From contig NC_080541.1 in NCBI RefSeq assembly GCF_028640845.1, positions 9,390,435-9,454,434 on the forward strand: DNA of 64,000 nucleotides, read 5' to 3'. The first letter of the stretch is position 1. Each line of letters begins with the position of its first letter. This DNA is from Ahaetulla prasina. Taxonomy: Eukaryota > Chordata > Lepidosauria > Squamata > Colubridae. The notes beneath the pieces were generated by a model that made no database searches, had not been told where the DNA came from, and saw nothing but the letters and a program-made list of their open reading frames with translations. A program made the position numbers and the translations under genes. Below are positions 53,643-64,000 of the stretch, piece by piece.

Positions 53643-54300
53643 CTAGCAGTGTGCAGCGGCAGCTAAAAAAGCCAACGCAATCCTAAATTGCATTAATAGA
53701 AGGATACAATCAAGATCAAGGGAGGTACTAATACCACTCTATAAAGCCTTAGTAAGACCACAGTTAGAGTACTGCATCCAGTTTTGGTCACCACACTATA
53801 AAAAAGATGTTGAGACTCTAGAAAAAGCGCAGAGGAGAGCAACCAGGATGATGAGGGAACTGGAGACTAAAACATACGAAGAACGGTTGCAGGAACTGGG
53901 CATGGCTAGTCTAGTGAAGAGAAGGACCAGGGGAGACATGATAGCAGTCTTCCAATATTTGGGGGGCTGCCACAGAGAGGAGGGGGTAAAGCTATTTTCC
54001 AAGGCACCCGAAGGCCAAACAAAGAATAATGAATGGAAACTCACCAAGGAGAGATTCAACTTAGAAATAAGGGGAAATTTTCTGACAGTGAGAACAATCA
54101 ACCACTGGAACAAAAGTTGCCTTCAGAAGTTGTGGGAGCTTCATCACTTGAGACTTTCAAGAAAAGATTGGACTGCCATTGGTCAGAAATGGTGTAGGCT
54201 CTCCTGCTTAGGTGGGGGGTGGGTTGGACTAGGTAACCTACAAGGTCCCTTCCAACTCTGTTAATCTATTACCCCCAAGGTCCCTTCCAGCTCCATTCCG
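53642..54300 (+). mobile_element. CR1 LINE C-terminus and 3' UTR
   Basis: Frame 53848-54264 carries ETKTYEERLQELGMASLVKR, GDMIAVFQYLGGCHREEGV, LFSKAPEGQ and FNLEIRGNFLTVRTINHWN. Preceding sequence gives ALVRPQLEYCIQFWSPHYKKD in another frame. Ends with CTTCCAACTCTGTTAATC. 5'-truncated. Confidence 0.88.
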
Positions 54301-54454
54301 AATTTGAATTATGGCCCACTCAAGCCTGGATGACATTTTTGTCTGTTGCAGCTGACCAAAATGAGTGGGTTTCCTTCAGGTGAGATGATGGCCACCTCTA
54401 GTATGTTGTGTATTCTCACCCTGGAGATCCTGCAGGACTTCACAACCATTGTGA

Positions 54455-54690
54455 GCGGCGGTGGCACAGTGGTTAGAGTGCAGTACTGCAGGGTACTTCA
54501 GCTGGCTGCTGGCTGTGTGCAATTTGGCAGTTCAAATCTCACCAGGCTCAAGGATGACTCAGCCTTCCATCCTTCCGAGGTGGGTAAAATGAGGACCCAG
54601 ATTGTTGGGGGCAAATAGGCTGAGTCTGTAAACCGGTTAGAGAGGGCTGTAAACCACTGCAAAGCAGTATGTAAGTCTAAGTGCTATTGC
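54455..54690 (+). mobile_element. tRNA-derived SINE
   Basis: 'ggtggcacagtggttagagt' (box A), 'ggcagttcaaatctcacc' (box B), 'gactcagccttccatccttc', and the tail AAGTCTAAGTGCTATTGCCC followed by (CCTT)n. Further copies at 55808-56030, 56420-56650 and 57770-57975. Confidence 0.85.
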
Positions 54691-54779
54691 CCTTCCTTCC
54701 TTCCTTCCTTCCTTCCTTCCTTCCTCCCTCCCTTTCTCCCTCCCTCCCTCCCTCCCTCCCTCCCTTCCATGGTGTGCAG

Positions 54780-55086
54780 CAGTGGTGGGTTGAATTTTTT
54801 TTTTACTACCGGTTCTATGGGTGTGGCTTGGTGGGCGCGGCATGGCTTGGTGGGTGCCTTTGTGGGCGTGGCAGGGGAAGGGTACTATAAAATCTCCATT
54901 CCCTCCCCAATCCAGGGGAAGGTTACTGCAAAATCTCCATTCCCTCCTGATCAGCTGGGACTCGGGAGGCAGAGAATAGATGGAGGCGGGGTCAGTCAGA
55001 ACTTTTACTACCGGTTCTCCGAGCTATTCAAAATTTCCGCTACTTGTTCTCCAGAACTGGTTAGAACCTGCTGAAACCCACCTCTG
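54780..55086. mobile_element. hAT-like miniature element
   Basis: CAGTGGTGGGTTGAA ... TGAAACCCACCTCTG, flanked by gtgtgcag (54772-54779 and 55087-55094). The copies 56110-56415 and 56734-57039 have the same flanks and termini, so they are duplicates of one insertion. Confidence 0.92.
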
Positions 55087-55098
55087 GTGTGCAGTGGT

Positions 55099-55805
55099 TA
55101 TTATTTATTTATTTATTTATTTAATCATATTTATATACCGCCCTATCTCCCAAGGGACTCAGGGCGGTTTACAGGCACTAAAAACAGATAAATAGAATAT
55201 AAATACAATATAAAACATTTAAAAAACTTATTCTAAAGCCCGTCCAATTAAAAATAGAGATAAAACCCAATTTAAAACCCAAAATTTAAAATCTAGCTCA
55301 GTCCTGCACAATTAAATAAGTATGTTTTAAGCCCGCGGTGGAAGGTCCGAAGGTCCGAAAGCTGACGAAGTCCGGGGGGTAGATCGCTCCAGAGGGTGGG
55401 AGCCCCACAGAGAAGGCCCTTCCCTGGGCGTGCCAGACGACATTGCCTCGCTGACGGCACCCTGAGGAGACCCTCTCTGTGAGGCGCGGGACGGTGGGAG
55501 GTATTCGGTCGCAGTAGGCGGTCCCGTAAATAACCCGGCCCAATGCCATGGAGCGCTTTGAAGGTGGTCACCAAAACAGCGCACCGGAAGGCCACAGGAA
55601 GCCAGTGCAGTCTGCGCAGGATAGGTGTCATATGGGAGCCACGAGGGCTCCATCTATCACCAGCGCAGCTGCATTCTGGACTAACTGTAGCCTCCGGATG
55701 CCCCTCAAGGAGCCCCATGTAGAGCATTGCAGTAATCCAGGCGAGACGCCACGAGTGCGTGAGTAACCGTGGATAGGGCATCCCGGTCCAGAAAGGCGCC
55801 ATGCA
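55099..55805 (-). mobile_element. L2-like LINE 3' end inserted in a SINE
   Basis: The minus strand encodes the L2-like C-terminus (THSWRLAWITAMLYMGL, WLPVAFR, TLWSDLPPGLRQLSDLRTFHRGLK) and ends in (TTTA)n. 'ggtta' flanks both ends: gtgcagtggtta at the left and cctggttagaatgcag at the right. The SINE at 56420 shows the uninterrupted site. Confidence 0.85.
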
Positions 55806-56109
55806 CAGGCAACCTGGTTAGAATGCAGTATGGCAGGCTAACTCTGCCAACTGCCAGTAGTTTGAATCTCACCAGGCTCAAGGATGACTCAGCCTTCCAT
55901 CCTTCCGAGGTGGGTAAAATGAGGACCCAGATTGTTGGGGGCAAATAGGCTGAGTCTGTAAACCGGTTAGAGAGGGCTGTAAACCACTGCAAAGCAGTAT
56001 GTAAGTCTAAGTGCTATTGCCCTTCCTTCCTTCTTTCCTTCCTTCCTTCCTTCCTCCCTCCCTTTCTCCCTCCCTCCCTCCCTCCCTCCCTCCCTTCCAT
56101 GGTGTGCAG

Positions 56110-56415
56110 CAGTGGTGGGTTTAATTTTTTTTTACTACCGGTTCTATGGGTGTGGCTTGGTGGGCGCGGCATGGCTTGGTGGGTGCCTTTGTGGGCATGG
56201 CAGGGGAAGGGTACTATAAAATCTCCATTCCCTCCCCAATCCAGGGGAAGGTTACTGCAAAATCTCCATTCCCTCCTGATCAGCTGGGATTCGGGATGCA
56301 GAGAATAGATGGAGGCGGGGTCAGTCAGAACTTTTACTACCGGTTCTCCGAGCTATTCAAAATTTCCGCTACTTGTTCTCCAGAACTGGTCAGAACCTGC
56401 TGAAACCCACCTCTG
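56110..56415. mobile_element. hAT-like miniature element (second copy)
   Basis: Same ends and same gtgtgcag flanks as 54780-55086. It is followed directly by an intact SINE rather than by L2. Confidence 0.9.
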
Positions 56416-56733
56416 GTGTGCAGTGGTTAGAATGCAGTATTGCAGGGTACTTCAGCTGGCTGCCGGCTGTGTGCAATTTGGCAGTTCAAATCTCACCAGG
56501 CTCAAGGCTGACTCAGCCTTCCATCCTTCTGAGGTGGGTAAAATGAGAACCCAGATCGTTGGGGGCAAATAGGCTGACTCTGTAAACCGCTTAGAGGGGG
56601 CTGGAAAGCCCTGGAAAGCAGTATGTAAGTCTAAGTGCTATTGCCCTTCCTTCCTTCCTTCCTTCCTTCCTTCCTTCCTCCCTCCCTTTCTCCCTCCCTC
56701 CCTCCCTCCCTCCCTCCCTTCCATGGTGTGCAG

Positions 56734-57039
56734 CAGTGGTGGGTTGAATTTTTTTTTTACTACCGGTTCTATGGGTGTGGCTTGGTGGGCGCGGCATGGC
56801 TTGGTGGGTGCCTTTGTGGGCGTGGCAGGGGAAGGGTACTATAAAATCTCCATTCCCTCCCCAATCCAGGGGAAGGTTACTGCAAAATCTCCATTCCCTC
56901 CTGATCAGCTGGGACTCGGGAGGCAGAGAATAGATGGAGGCGGGGTCAGTCAGAACTTTTACTACGGTTCTCCGAGCTATTCAAAATTTCCGCTACTTGT
57001 TCTCCAGAACTGGTTAGAACCTGCTGAAACCCACCTCTG
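56734..57039. mobile_element. hAT-like miniature element (third copy)
   Basis: Same termini and flanks as the previous two copies; part of the 1,954-bp duplication. Confidence 0.9.
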
Positions 57040-57052
57040 GTGTGCAGTGGTT

Positions 57053-57772
57053 ATTATTTATTTATTTATTTATTTAATCATATTTATATACCGCCCTATC
57101 TCCCAAGGGACTCAGGGCGGTTTACAGGCACTAAAAACAGATAAATAGAATATAAATACAATATAAAACATTTAAAAAACTTATTCTAAAGCCCGTCCAA
57201 TTAAAAATAGAAATAAAACCCAATTTAAAACCCAAAATTTAAAATCTAGCTCAGTCCTGCACAATTAAATAAGTATGTTTTAAGCCCGTGGAAGGTCCGA
57301 AGGTCCAGCTGGCGAAGTCCGGGGTAGATCGTTCCAGAGGGTGGGAGCCCCACAGAAGGCCCTTCCCTGGGCGTGCCAGGCAACATTGCCTCGCTGGCGG
57401 CACCCTGAGGAGACCCTCTCTGTGAGGCGCGGGACGGTGGGAGGTATTCGGTCGCAGTAGGCGGTCCCGTAAATAACCCGGCCCAATGCCATGGGCGCTT
57501 TAAAGGTGGTCACCAAAACAGCGCACCGGAAGGCCACAGGAAGCCAGTGCAGTCTGCGCAGGATAGGTGTCATATGGGAGCCACGAGGGGCTCCATCTAT
57601 CACCCGCGCAGCTGCATTCTGGACTAACTGTAGCCTCCGGATGCCCCTCAAGGGGAGCCCCATGTAGAGAGCATTGCAGTAATCCAGGCGAGACGTCACG
57701 AGTGCGTGAGTAACCGTGGATAGGGCATCCCGGTCCAGAAAGGGGCGCAACTGGCGTACCAGGCGAACCTGG
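57053..57772 (-). mobile_element. L2-like LINE 3' end (duplicate)
   Basis: Nearly identical to 55099-55805; frame 57280-57750 keeps VTSRLDYCNALYMGLPLRG and IRRLQLVQNAAARVIDGAP. It arose by duplication, not by a second insertion. Confidence 0.88.
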
Positions 57773-57979
57773 TTAGAATGCAGTATGGCAGGCTAACTCT
57801 GCCAACTGCCAGTAGTTTGAATCTCACCAGGCTCAAGGTTGACTCAGCCTTCCATCCTTCCGAGGTGGGTAAAATGAGGACCCAGACTGGCAAATAGGCT
57901 GACTCTGTAAACCACTTAGAGAGGGCTGTAAAAGCGTTGTGAAGAGGTCTATGTCTAAGTGCTTCTGCTATTGCCATTG

Positions 57980-58545
57980 TCTATTGAAAGAGTGCTAGGA
58001 AAACATATAAACAAATTCCTTTCGGATTCCTATTGCAGATATTCTGAGGGCACGCATTTCTCTGCTACGTGTCAGAGCTGGAATTTGATGCCGGGGAGGA
58101 AAAAAAAGAAAAAAAGAAGAAGAGTTGAGACTTTTTCAAAAAAATATTTGTGCCTTTCCTACCAGCACAGGCTATAAAACTGCCCCACACATTACAGTAA
58201 TTCTTGTGGAATGTTTTGGAGACAAGTATTTTCCTCCCCCTAAAACATCCTTTTTTTTCTTTTATTTCATTAAATGTCAATGTCTTATAAGTGCCACCTT
58301 AAGGCACTTGCTCGATCCCATTTAAGTCTTGCTAAAGAGAAAGGAGCCTCTTTCTCTTGAGAATGGAAGCAATCGCTGAATTGGCCGGGGGAAACGAGGG
58401 TGGCCATTTAAGGCCAAATGTCCTGAATCTTGTATCTTAAGCATTGGGACATATTTTTTAATCAAGCCTCCCAGAGTTACTAAGAGAGACTGAGACCTCC
58501 TTGTCGAACCTTCTGCTCAATTCAATTAGCTCTACTTGATTAAAG
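57980..58545. other. No gene seen
   Basis: Apparently unique sequence with an A-rich patch at 58095-58125 and a T-rich patch near 58250. No coding frame or repeat recognised. Confidence 0.4.
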
Positions 58546-58615
58546 TGACCAGATTTCAGCGATGGCAAAGCGGGACACCATTGACCGGGGGGGGGCTGCG
58601 CATGTGCGCTGAGTC

Positions 58616-58681
<66 letters not shown>

Positions 58682-59795
58682 GATTTGGAAGAGACCTTGG
58701 AGGTCTTCTAATGCAACCCCCCTGCCCAGGCAGGAAACCCTACACCATCTCAGACAGATGGTTATCCAACATTTTCTTAAAAATTTCCAGTGTTGGAGCA
58801 TTCACAGCTTCTGCAGGCAAGTCGTTCCACTTATTAATTGTTCTAACTGTCAGGAAATTTCTCCTTAGTTCTAAGTTGCTTCTTTCCTTGATCAGTTTCC
58901 ACCCATTGCTTCTTGTTCTACCCTCAGGTGCTTTGGAGAACAGCCCGACTCCCACTTCTCTGTGGCAGCCCCTGAGATATTGGAACACTGCTATCATGTC
59001 TCCCCTAGTCCTTCTTTTCATTAAACTAGACATACCCAGTTCCTGCAATCGTTCTTCATATGTTTTAGCCTCCACTCTCCTAATCATCTTTGTTGCTCTT
59101 CTCTGCACTCTTTCTAGAGTCTCAGCATCTTTTTTACATCGTGGCGACCAAAACTGGATGCAGTATTCCAAGTGTGGCCTTACCAAGGCATTATAACGTG
59201 GCACTAACACTTCATGTGATCTTGATTCTATCCCTCTGTTTATGCAGCCCAAAACTGTGTTGGCTTTTTTAGCAGCAGCTGCACACTGCTGGCTCATATC
59301 TAAATGGTTGTCCACTAGGACTCCAAGATCCCTCTCACAGGTACTACTATTGAGCAAGGTACCACATATACGGTACCTGTGCATTTTGGTTTTTTTGCCT
59401 AAATGTAGAACCCTACTTTTTTCGCTGTTGAATTTCATTTTGTTAGATCTTGCCACCTGCCTGAAGGAGGAGGAGCGGCTGCTGCTTCTCCGCTCTTCCA
59501 GGCAGGCTCAGCTCTCCTCTCGGCTCTTCCAGGCAGGCTCGGCTCTCCTTGGCTTTCCTCTCGGCTCTTCTCTTCCTCTCAGGTGAAGTCAAGCGGCGTC
59601 TCTCCTCCCTCTCACGCCCCCTTCTCCGCCACTCCCCCTTCTCCGCCTTCTCCTCTTGCGTTGCCGCCTCCCATTTTCAGAATGGGAGTGAAACAAAAAA
59701 AAATCGGGACTTTTTGGAATTGCCGCGGGACGCGGGACAAATTATTAAAAAACGGGACTGTCCCACCAAAACAGGATGTCTGGTCACTATATGCT
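58546..59795. mobile_element. DNA transposon-like element split by CR1
   Basis: Left end AGTGACCAGATTTCAGCGATG with GCGGGACACC; right end CGGGACTGTCCCACC and ATGTCTGGTCACT. These are inverted ends of one non-autonomous element. The CR1 copy 58680-59455 and an (AAT/AAC)n tract sit inside. Target duplication not clear. Confidence 0.45.
58680..59455 (-). mobile_element. CR1 LINE ORF2 C-terminus and 3' UTR
   Basis: A 238-residue open minus frame (58740-59456): begins NKMKFNSEKSRVLHLGKKTK, then CERDLGVLVDNHLDMSQQC, VRPHLEYCIQFWSPRCKKDA, EGRTRSNGWKLIKE and KMLDNHLSEMV. The frame is undisturbed but lacks the catalytic domain. It is the youngest-looking CR1 copy here; (AAC)n/(AAT)n tail at 58617-58680. 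Confidence 0.92.
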
Positions 59796-60394
59796 TGATG
59801 CCATCCAAGTTGAGAGCCTTCCTGTTACTTAAGACCGTGATTCTGCATTGTGTACTTTGGAACAAGAGAAAACATCTCTCTCACACACACAAACACACAC
59901 ACACCTCCTCAATTCCCTTATTTTTCACTTCACAAGGCTAGACTTAGTTTCAAGTCCACAGCTTAGTTGTCAGGATTTGAAGTAATACCCCCAACGAAAG
60001 AAGACTCCGAGCCTTGAGTTTCCTCAAAATTCCACTTGATTAGAGATGTCATATTGGCACATCTGGGAAAACCCGAATCTGAAAGCTTCCATGTTTCCCC
60101 ACCCCAAAGGAAAGTTCAAGTCCCTGCCCAATACCCACATGTCCATCACATGGTCCAATCAATGCACCACCCAAACTGGAGATGCCTCCCAGTTCCAGCC
60201 CTCCAGATGTAGGGCAAGATGTCCTTGAATCTCTGAGAAATGAATGTTATTATGACTATATATCACCCATGCTCCATACAACCCTCCCTTCCAGTTTCCC
60301 ACAGCAGTAAACATGGCAGGTCTGAAGGCCTAATACAAAAGATGGCTTCCAGGCCTGATGTTAGTCTCATTTCCATTATCTGAATCTTTAGTAA
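59796..60394. other. No gene seen
   Basis: A (CA)n patch at 59883-59904 and otherwise unique-looking sequence without a convincing frame. Confidence 0.4.
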
Positions 60395-60909
60395 CAGTAA
60401 CAGAGTTGGAAGGAACCTTTGAGATCATCTAGTCCCATGATGGTGAACCTATAGCACATGTACCACAGGTGGCACATGGAGCCATATCGGTGGGCATGCG
60501 AACATTGCCCTAACGTGTGTGCCAGCCAGCTGACTTTTGGGCCTTCCAGGCCCACCAGAAGTCAGGAAACAGGCTGTTTCTGGCCTCCTGAGTGCCTCTG
60601 GAGGGCCTCTGGAGGGTGGGGAAAGCCGTTTTCACCCTCCCAAGGCTCCAAGAAGGCCTCTGGAGCCTGGGGAGGGCAAAAAATGGGCCTACCGGGCCAT
60701 TATGTCCCAAAAGCAGGGGGGAACGCGAGGGGGTTGCATGCGCATGCACGGGGGGATTGCATGCACATGCGCAGGAGGGCACATTGAATTATGGTGGTGG
60801 GCACAAGCATGTGAACCCCCCCCCGTGCTCCCCTTGCTTTTGGCATGCAATGGCAAAAAGGTTAGCCATCACTGATCTAGTCCAACATCCTGTTCTTGCA
60901 TAGACCTGA
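60395..60909 (-). mobile_element. CR1 3' remnant carrying a hAT-like element
   Basis: CR1 end 60400-60434 (AGAGTTGGAAGGAACCTTTG) continues at 60875-60909. Between them is the element 60435-60874. Confidence 0.65.
60435..60874. mobile_element. GC-rich hAT-like element
   Basis: 440 bp, CCATGATGGTGAACC ... GGTTAGCCATCACTG, flanked by atctagtc (60427-60434 and 60875-60882), a perfect 8-bp duplication. Frames through it are not coding. Confidence 0.88.
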
Positions 60910-61275
60910 TGTTCTGTCCCCCCTCGCCTCCGTCCGAGTGATGGCTTAATTAGCCGGCACTATCAGTTCTGGCAGCAAACTAGCGAGCCTCTGCCAAGTG
61001 TCTCTGTTATCTCCCTCGACGCCGATGAGTCACCCAGGAACAAACAGTACTTCAGCTCTTAGTTAAGCAGTTGATTTGCCTGCTACGATGAGGCACAGCA
61101 GCTCTTGCTGCCTTTATATCCTGTGTGGTGTGGCTCCATGACTCAGCACTTCCTAGGCCTGCCCCACCCCTGCTTCTGTTGTCCCCGCCTCTCCTGTCTA
61201 CGAAACCTAGGGTCCAGCCAGGCCTGATTGCCATCAGCTGGATCGGGAGGCGTGGCCTGGGGGGGGAAGAGTAAG
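60910..61275 (-). mobile_element. LTR fragment, interrupted by L2
   Basis: Starts (plus strand) TGTTCTGTCCCCC and matches the reverse complement of 47219-47745 through 'gaggcgtggcctggggg'. The match resumes at 63970-64000 (ttatctcctccacctggcct), beyond the L2 insertion. The LTR runs off the window. Confidence 0.85.
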
Positions 61276-63970
61276 GGTTACCTGGCTCCTTGCGGCGTGG
61301 CAGCAGCCCTGCCCGAGCTCCTGGAGGTGTTGGCTGGAGTGGCGGTGGAGACCCCCAGACTTATTGTCATGGGGGACTTTAACTTGCCATCGACCGGCCT
61401 GTCATCTTCAGTTGCTCGGGAGTATACGGCTTCCATGACAGCCTTGGACCTGACTCAAGTAGTTGATGGCCCTACTCACAGTGGGGGTGGCACTCTGGAT
61501 TTGATTTTCATCTCTGGACAGTGGTTGAAGGATCTGGACTTGAGGGATTTAGTCATTGAGCCTTTGTCATGGTCAGATCACTTCCTCCTTCGCCTAGACT
61601 TTCGGACCGCCACTCAACACCGCAGGGAGACTGAACCAATTCGTTGGTTCCATCCCAGGCGCCTGATGGACCCGGAGAGGTTCCAGACGGAGCTTGGGCC
61701 GTTTCCTGAGGGTCTGGCTCACGGCACGGCCGAGGAACTTGTCGTGGCTTGGGAACGAGCCGCGGCGGGGGCCTTGGATCGTGTCGTGCCTTTGCGGCCT
61801 CTGACCCGGCGTAGGTCTCAACCAGCTCCCTGGTATTCAGAGGAGCAGAGGGAGATGAAACGCCGGAGAAGATGCCTAGAGAGTTCTTGGAGGTCCAGTC
61901 GTTCGGAGGCTGATCGGACACTAGTTAGGTCCTATACTAGGACTTACCTAGTGGCAATGGGGGAAGCGAGACGTTGCTACATCTCCTCCCTCATTGCGTC
62001 GGCAGATAACCGCCCAGCCGCCCTGTTTCGGGTAACTCGCTCCCTCCTTCAACAAGGGGAGTGGGATGACCCGTTGCAGGGACGTGCTGAGGAGTTTAGT
62101 GGTTATCTATACGACAAAATCGTTCAGCTTCGGGACGGTCTGGACCAAAATTGGGTAGATCCGGTTGGGATGTCTGAGAGCCGTCTTGTTGAGATTGTTT
62201 GGGATGAGTTTGACCCTGTGGCTCCCGAGGACATGGACAGGTTGCTGGGTAGGCTGAATGCCACCACATGTTTACTGGATCCGTGTCCCTCCTGGTTGGT
62301 GCTGGCCGCACAGGATGTGACACGAGGCTGGCTCCAGGGGCTTACAAATGCCTCTTTGTTGGAGGGGGTCTTTCCAGCCGCCTTGAAAGAGGCGGTGGTG
62401 AGGCCTCTCCTCAAGAAGCCTTCCCTGGACCCAGCTGTGTTAGGTAATTATCATCCAGTCTCCAACCTTTGCTTCGCGGCGAAGGTTGTAGAGAGTGTGG
62501 TGGTATGTCAGCTGCCCTGGTACCTGGAGGAAACCGTCTATCTAGACCCGTTCCAGTCCGGCTTCCGGCCCGGTTATCGCGTTGGTGGATGATCTCTGGA
62601 GGGCCAGGGATAGGGGTTATTCCTCTGCCTTGGTCCTATTAGACCTCTCAGCGGCTTTTGATACCATCGACCATGGTATCCTGCTGCACCGGTTGGAGGG
62701 ATTGGGAGTGGGAGGCACCGTTTATCGGTGGTTCTCCTCCTATCTCTCCGATCGGTCGCAGACGGTGTTGACGGGGGGGCAGAGGTCGGCCCCGAGACGC
62801 CTCACTTGTGGGGTGCCTCAGGGGTCGATTCTCTCGCCCCTCTTGTTCAACATCTATATGAAGCCGCTGGGTGAGATCATCAGTGGTTTCGGTGTGAGGT
62901 ACCAGCTGTACGCTGACGACACTCAGCTGTACTTTTCCACACCGGACCACCCCAATGAAGCTATCGAGGTGTTGTCCCGTGTCTGGAGGCCGACGGGTCT
63001 GGATGGGGAGAAGCAGGCTCAAGCTCAATCCTCCAAGACGGAGTGGCTGTGGATGCCGGCATCCCGGTACAGTCAGCTGCAGCCGCGGCTGACTGTTGGG
63101 GGCGAGTCATTGGCCCCAATGGAGAGGGTGCGCAATTTGGGCGTTCTCCTGGATGGACGGCTGTCTTTTGAAGACCATTTGACGGCCGTCTCCAGGAGAG
63201 CCTTTACCAGGTTCGCCTGGTTCGCCAGTTGCGCCTTTCTAGACCGGGATGCCTTATGCACGGTCACCATGCCTCGTGACATCTCGGCTGGACTACTGCA
63301 ATGCTCTCACATGGGGCTCCCCTTGAGGAGCACCCGGAGACTCCAGGTAGTTCAGAATGCAGCTGCGCGGGTGATAGAGGGAGCCCCTCGTGGCTCCCAT
63401 GTAACACCTCTCCTGCGCAGACTGCACTGGCTGCCTGTGGTTTTCCGGGTGCGCTTCAAGGTTTTGGTAATGATCTTCAAAGCGCTCCATGGCATAGGGC
63501 CGGGTTACTTACGGGACCGTCTGCTGCCACCGAATGCCTCCCACCGACCCGTGCGCTCTCACAGAGAGGGACTCCTCAGGGTGCCGTCGGCCAGGCAGTG
63601 CCGACTGGCGACGCCCAGGGGAAGGGCCTTTTCTGTGGGGGCTCCCACCCTCTGGAACGAGCTTCCCCCAGGACTTCGTCAACTTCCTGACCTTCGGACC
63701 TTCCGCCGTGAGCTTAAGACACATCTATTCATTTGCGCAGGACTGGACTAGGGTTTTAAATTTTTAAATGACTAAATTTTAGCTTTGGTTTTAAATTGGG
63801 TTTTATTATTTATATCTTATTTTAAATATTTGGCCTTTATAATAAGTTTTTTAGATGAATGTTTTATTTTGTATATTTGTGTGTTTTTATATGGCTGTAC
63901 ACCACCCTGAGTCCTTAGGGAGATAGGGCGATATAGAAATACGAATAAATAAATAAATAAATAAATAAAT
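61276..63970 (+). mobile_element. L2-like LINE with endonuclease end and reverse transcriptase
   Basis: About 2.7 kb. Frame 61228-62592 (454 aa; the first ~16 residues are LTR) has the endonuclease end RLIVMGDFNLPS, LTQVVDGPTHSGGGTLDLIF, SDHFLL, then reverse transcriptase start (LKEAVVRPLLKKPSLDP, LDPFQSGFRPGYR). After a frameshift near 62580, 62582-63751 (389 aa) has VLLDLSAAFDTIDHGILLHR, CGVPQGSILSPLLFNIYM, catalytic YADD in YQLYADDTQLYF, and the C-terminus. Poly-AAAT 3' tail. The endonuclease N-part is missing. Confidence 0.92.
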
Positions 63971-64000
63971 CATTATCTCCTCCACCTGGCCTGCCTCTGG

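Larger units (their letters stand above)
54455..57980. repeat. Tandem composite: [SINE, (CCTT)n, hAT] units and a 1,954-bp duplication
   Basis: Order: SINE 54455-54690, (CCTT)n, hAT 54780-55086, L2 (minus) 55099-55805, SINE 55808-56030, (CCTT)n, hAT 56110-56415, SINE 56420-56650, (CCTT)n, hAT 56734-57039, L2 57053-57772, SINE 57770-57975. The blocks at 54690 and 56644 match with a constant 1,954-bp offset through the L2. Confidence 0.85.

Noticed and set aside
61228..63751. 454- and 389-residue frames as host genes
   Set aside because: They contain LINE endonuclease and reverse transcriptase motifs (GDFN, SDH, YADD) and end in an L2-type tail with (AAAT)n.

Overview
The window is eukaryotic, intron-bearing, repeat-rich DNA from a squamate reptile, most likely an advanced (colubroid) snake. 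Evidence: LINE 3' ends running into (ATTCT)n/(GAATA)n tails, BovB (RTE), L2-like, CR1 and L1 LINEs, a Sauria-type SINE, other tRNA-derived SINEs, a Ty3/gypsy element, many hAT-like miniature elements, and two copies of a Mas-related G-protein-coupled receptor (MRGPR) gene. I see no bacterial, plasmid, CRISPR or rRNA signal. Almost every long reading frame here belongs to a retroelement or is a low-complexity artefact.

Layout. 1-30.8 kb is a tandemly duplicated MRGPR locus on the minus strand. Three copies of a gene-plus-flank unit can be followed. Unit A is entered in its upstream flank (1-2.5 kb). Unit B has an intact receptor (4693-5586). Unit C has a receptor broken in the TM2/loop region by a (TA)n tract (19023-19987). 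Later insertions split the flanks. In unit B these are a BovB fragment carrying a 5.8-kb gypsy element that itself carries an L2, plus nested solo LTRs. In unit C they are a nearly full-length 6-kb L1, a second L1 fragment and a solo LTR. 30.8-43.5 kb is a LINE graveyard: a long CR1 interrupted by an L1-mobilised element with target-site duplication, L1 fragments, and a BovB fragment with two tiny hAT insertions. 42.2-42.8 kb is a non-repeat stretch ending in a good splice donor, possibly a 5' exon. 43.5-51.8 kb holds SINEs, an ~770-bp pyrimidine tract, a solo LTR, GC-rich hAT-like elements and nested L1 3' ends. 51.9-53.6 kb is an array of large palindromes whose arms carry hammerhead-ribozyme-like cores. 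54.4-58 kb is a recent ~1.95-kb duplication of a SINE/hAT/L2 composite. 58.6-64 kb holds a CR1, a hAT-like element, and an L2 copy with endonuclease and reverse transcriptase inserted in an LTR.

The only candidate host genes are the two receptors. Both keep the same splice acceptor just upstream of the start codon, as expected for a family with its coding sequence in one exon. The rest records nested transposition that can be ordered by target-site duplications. The most unusual signal is two families of palindromic elements with CUGANGA / stem II / GAAA cores, resembling the hammerhead motifs known from Penelope-like retroelements.
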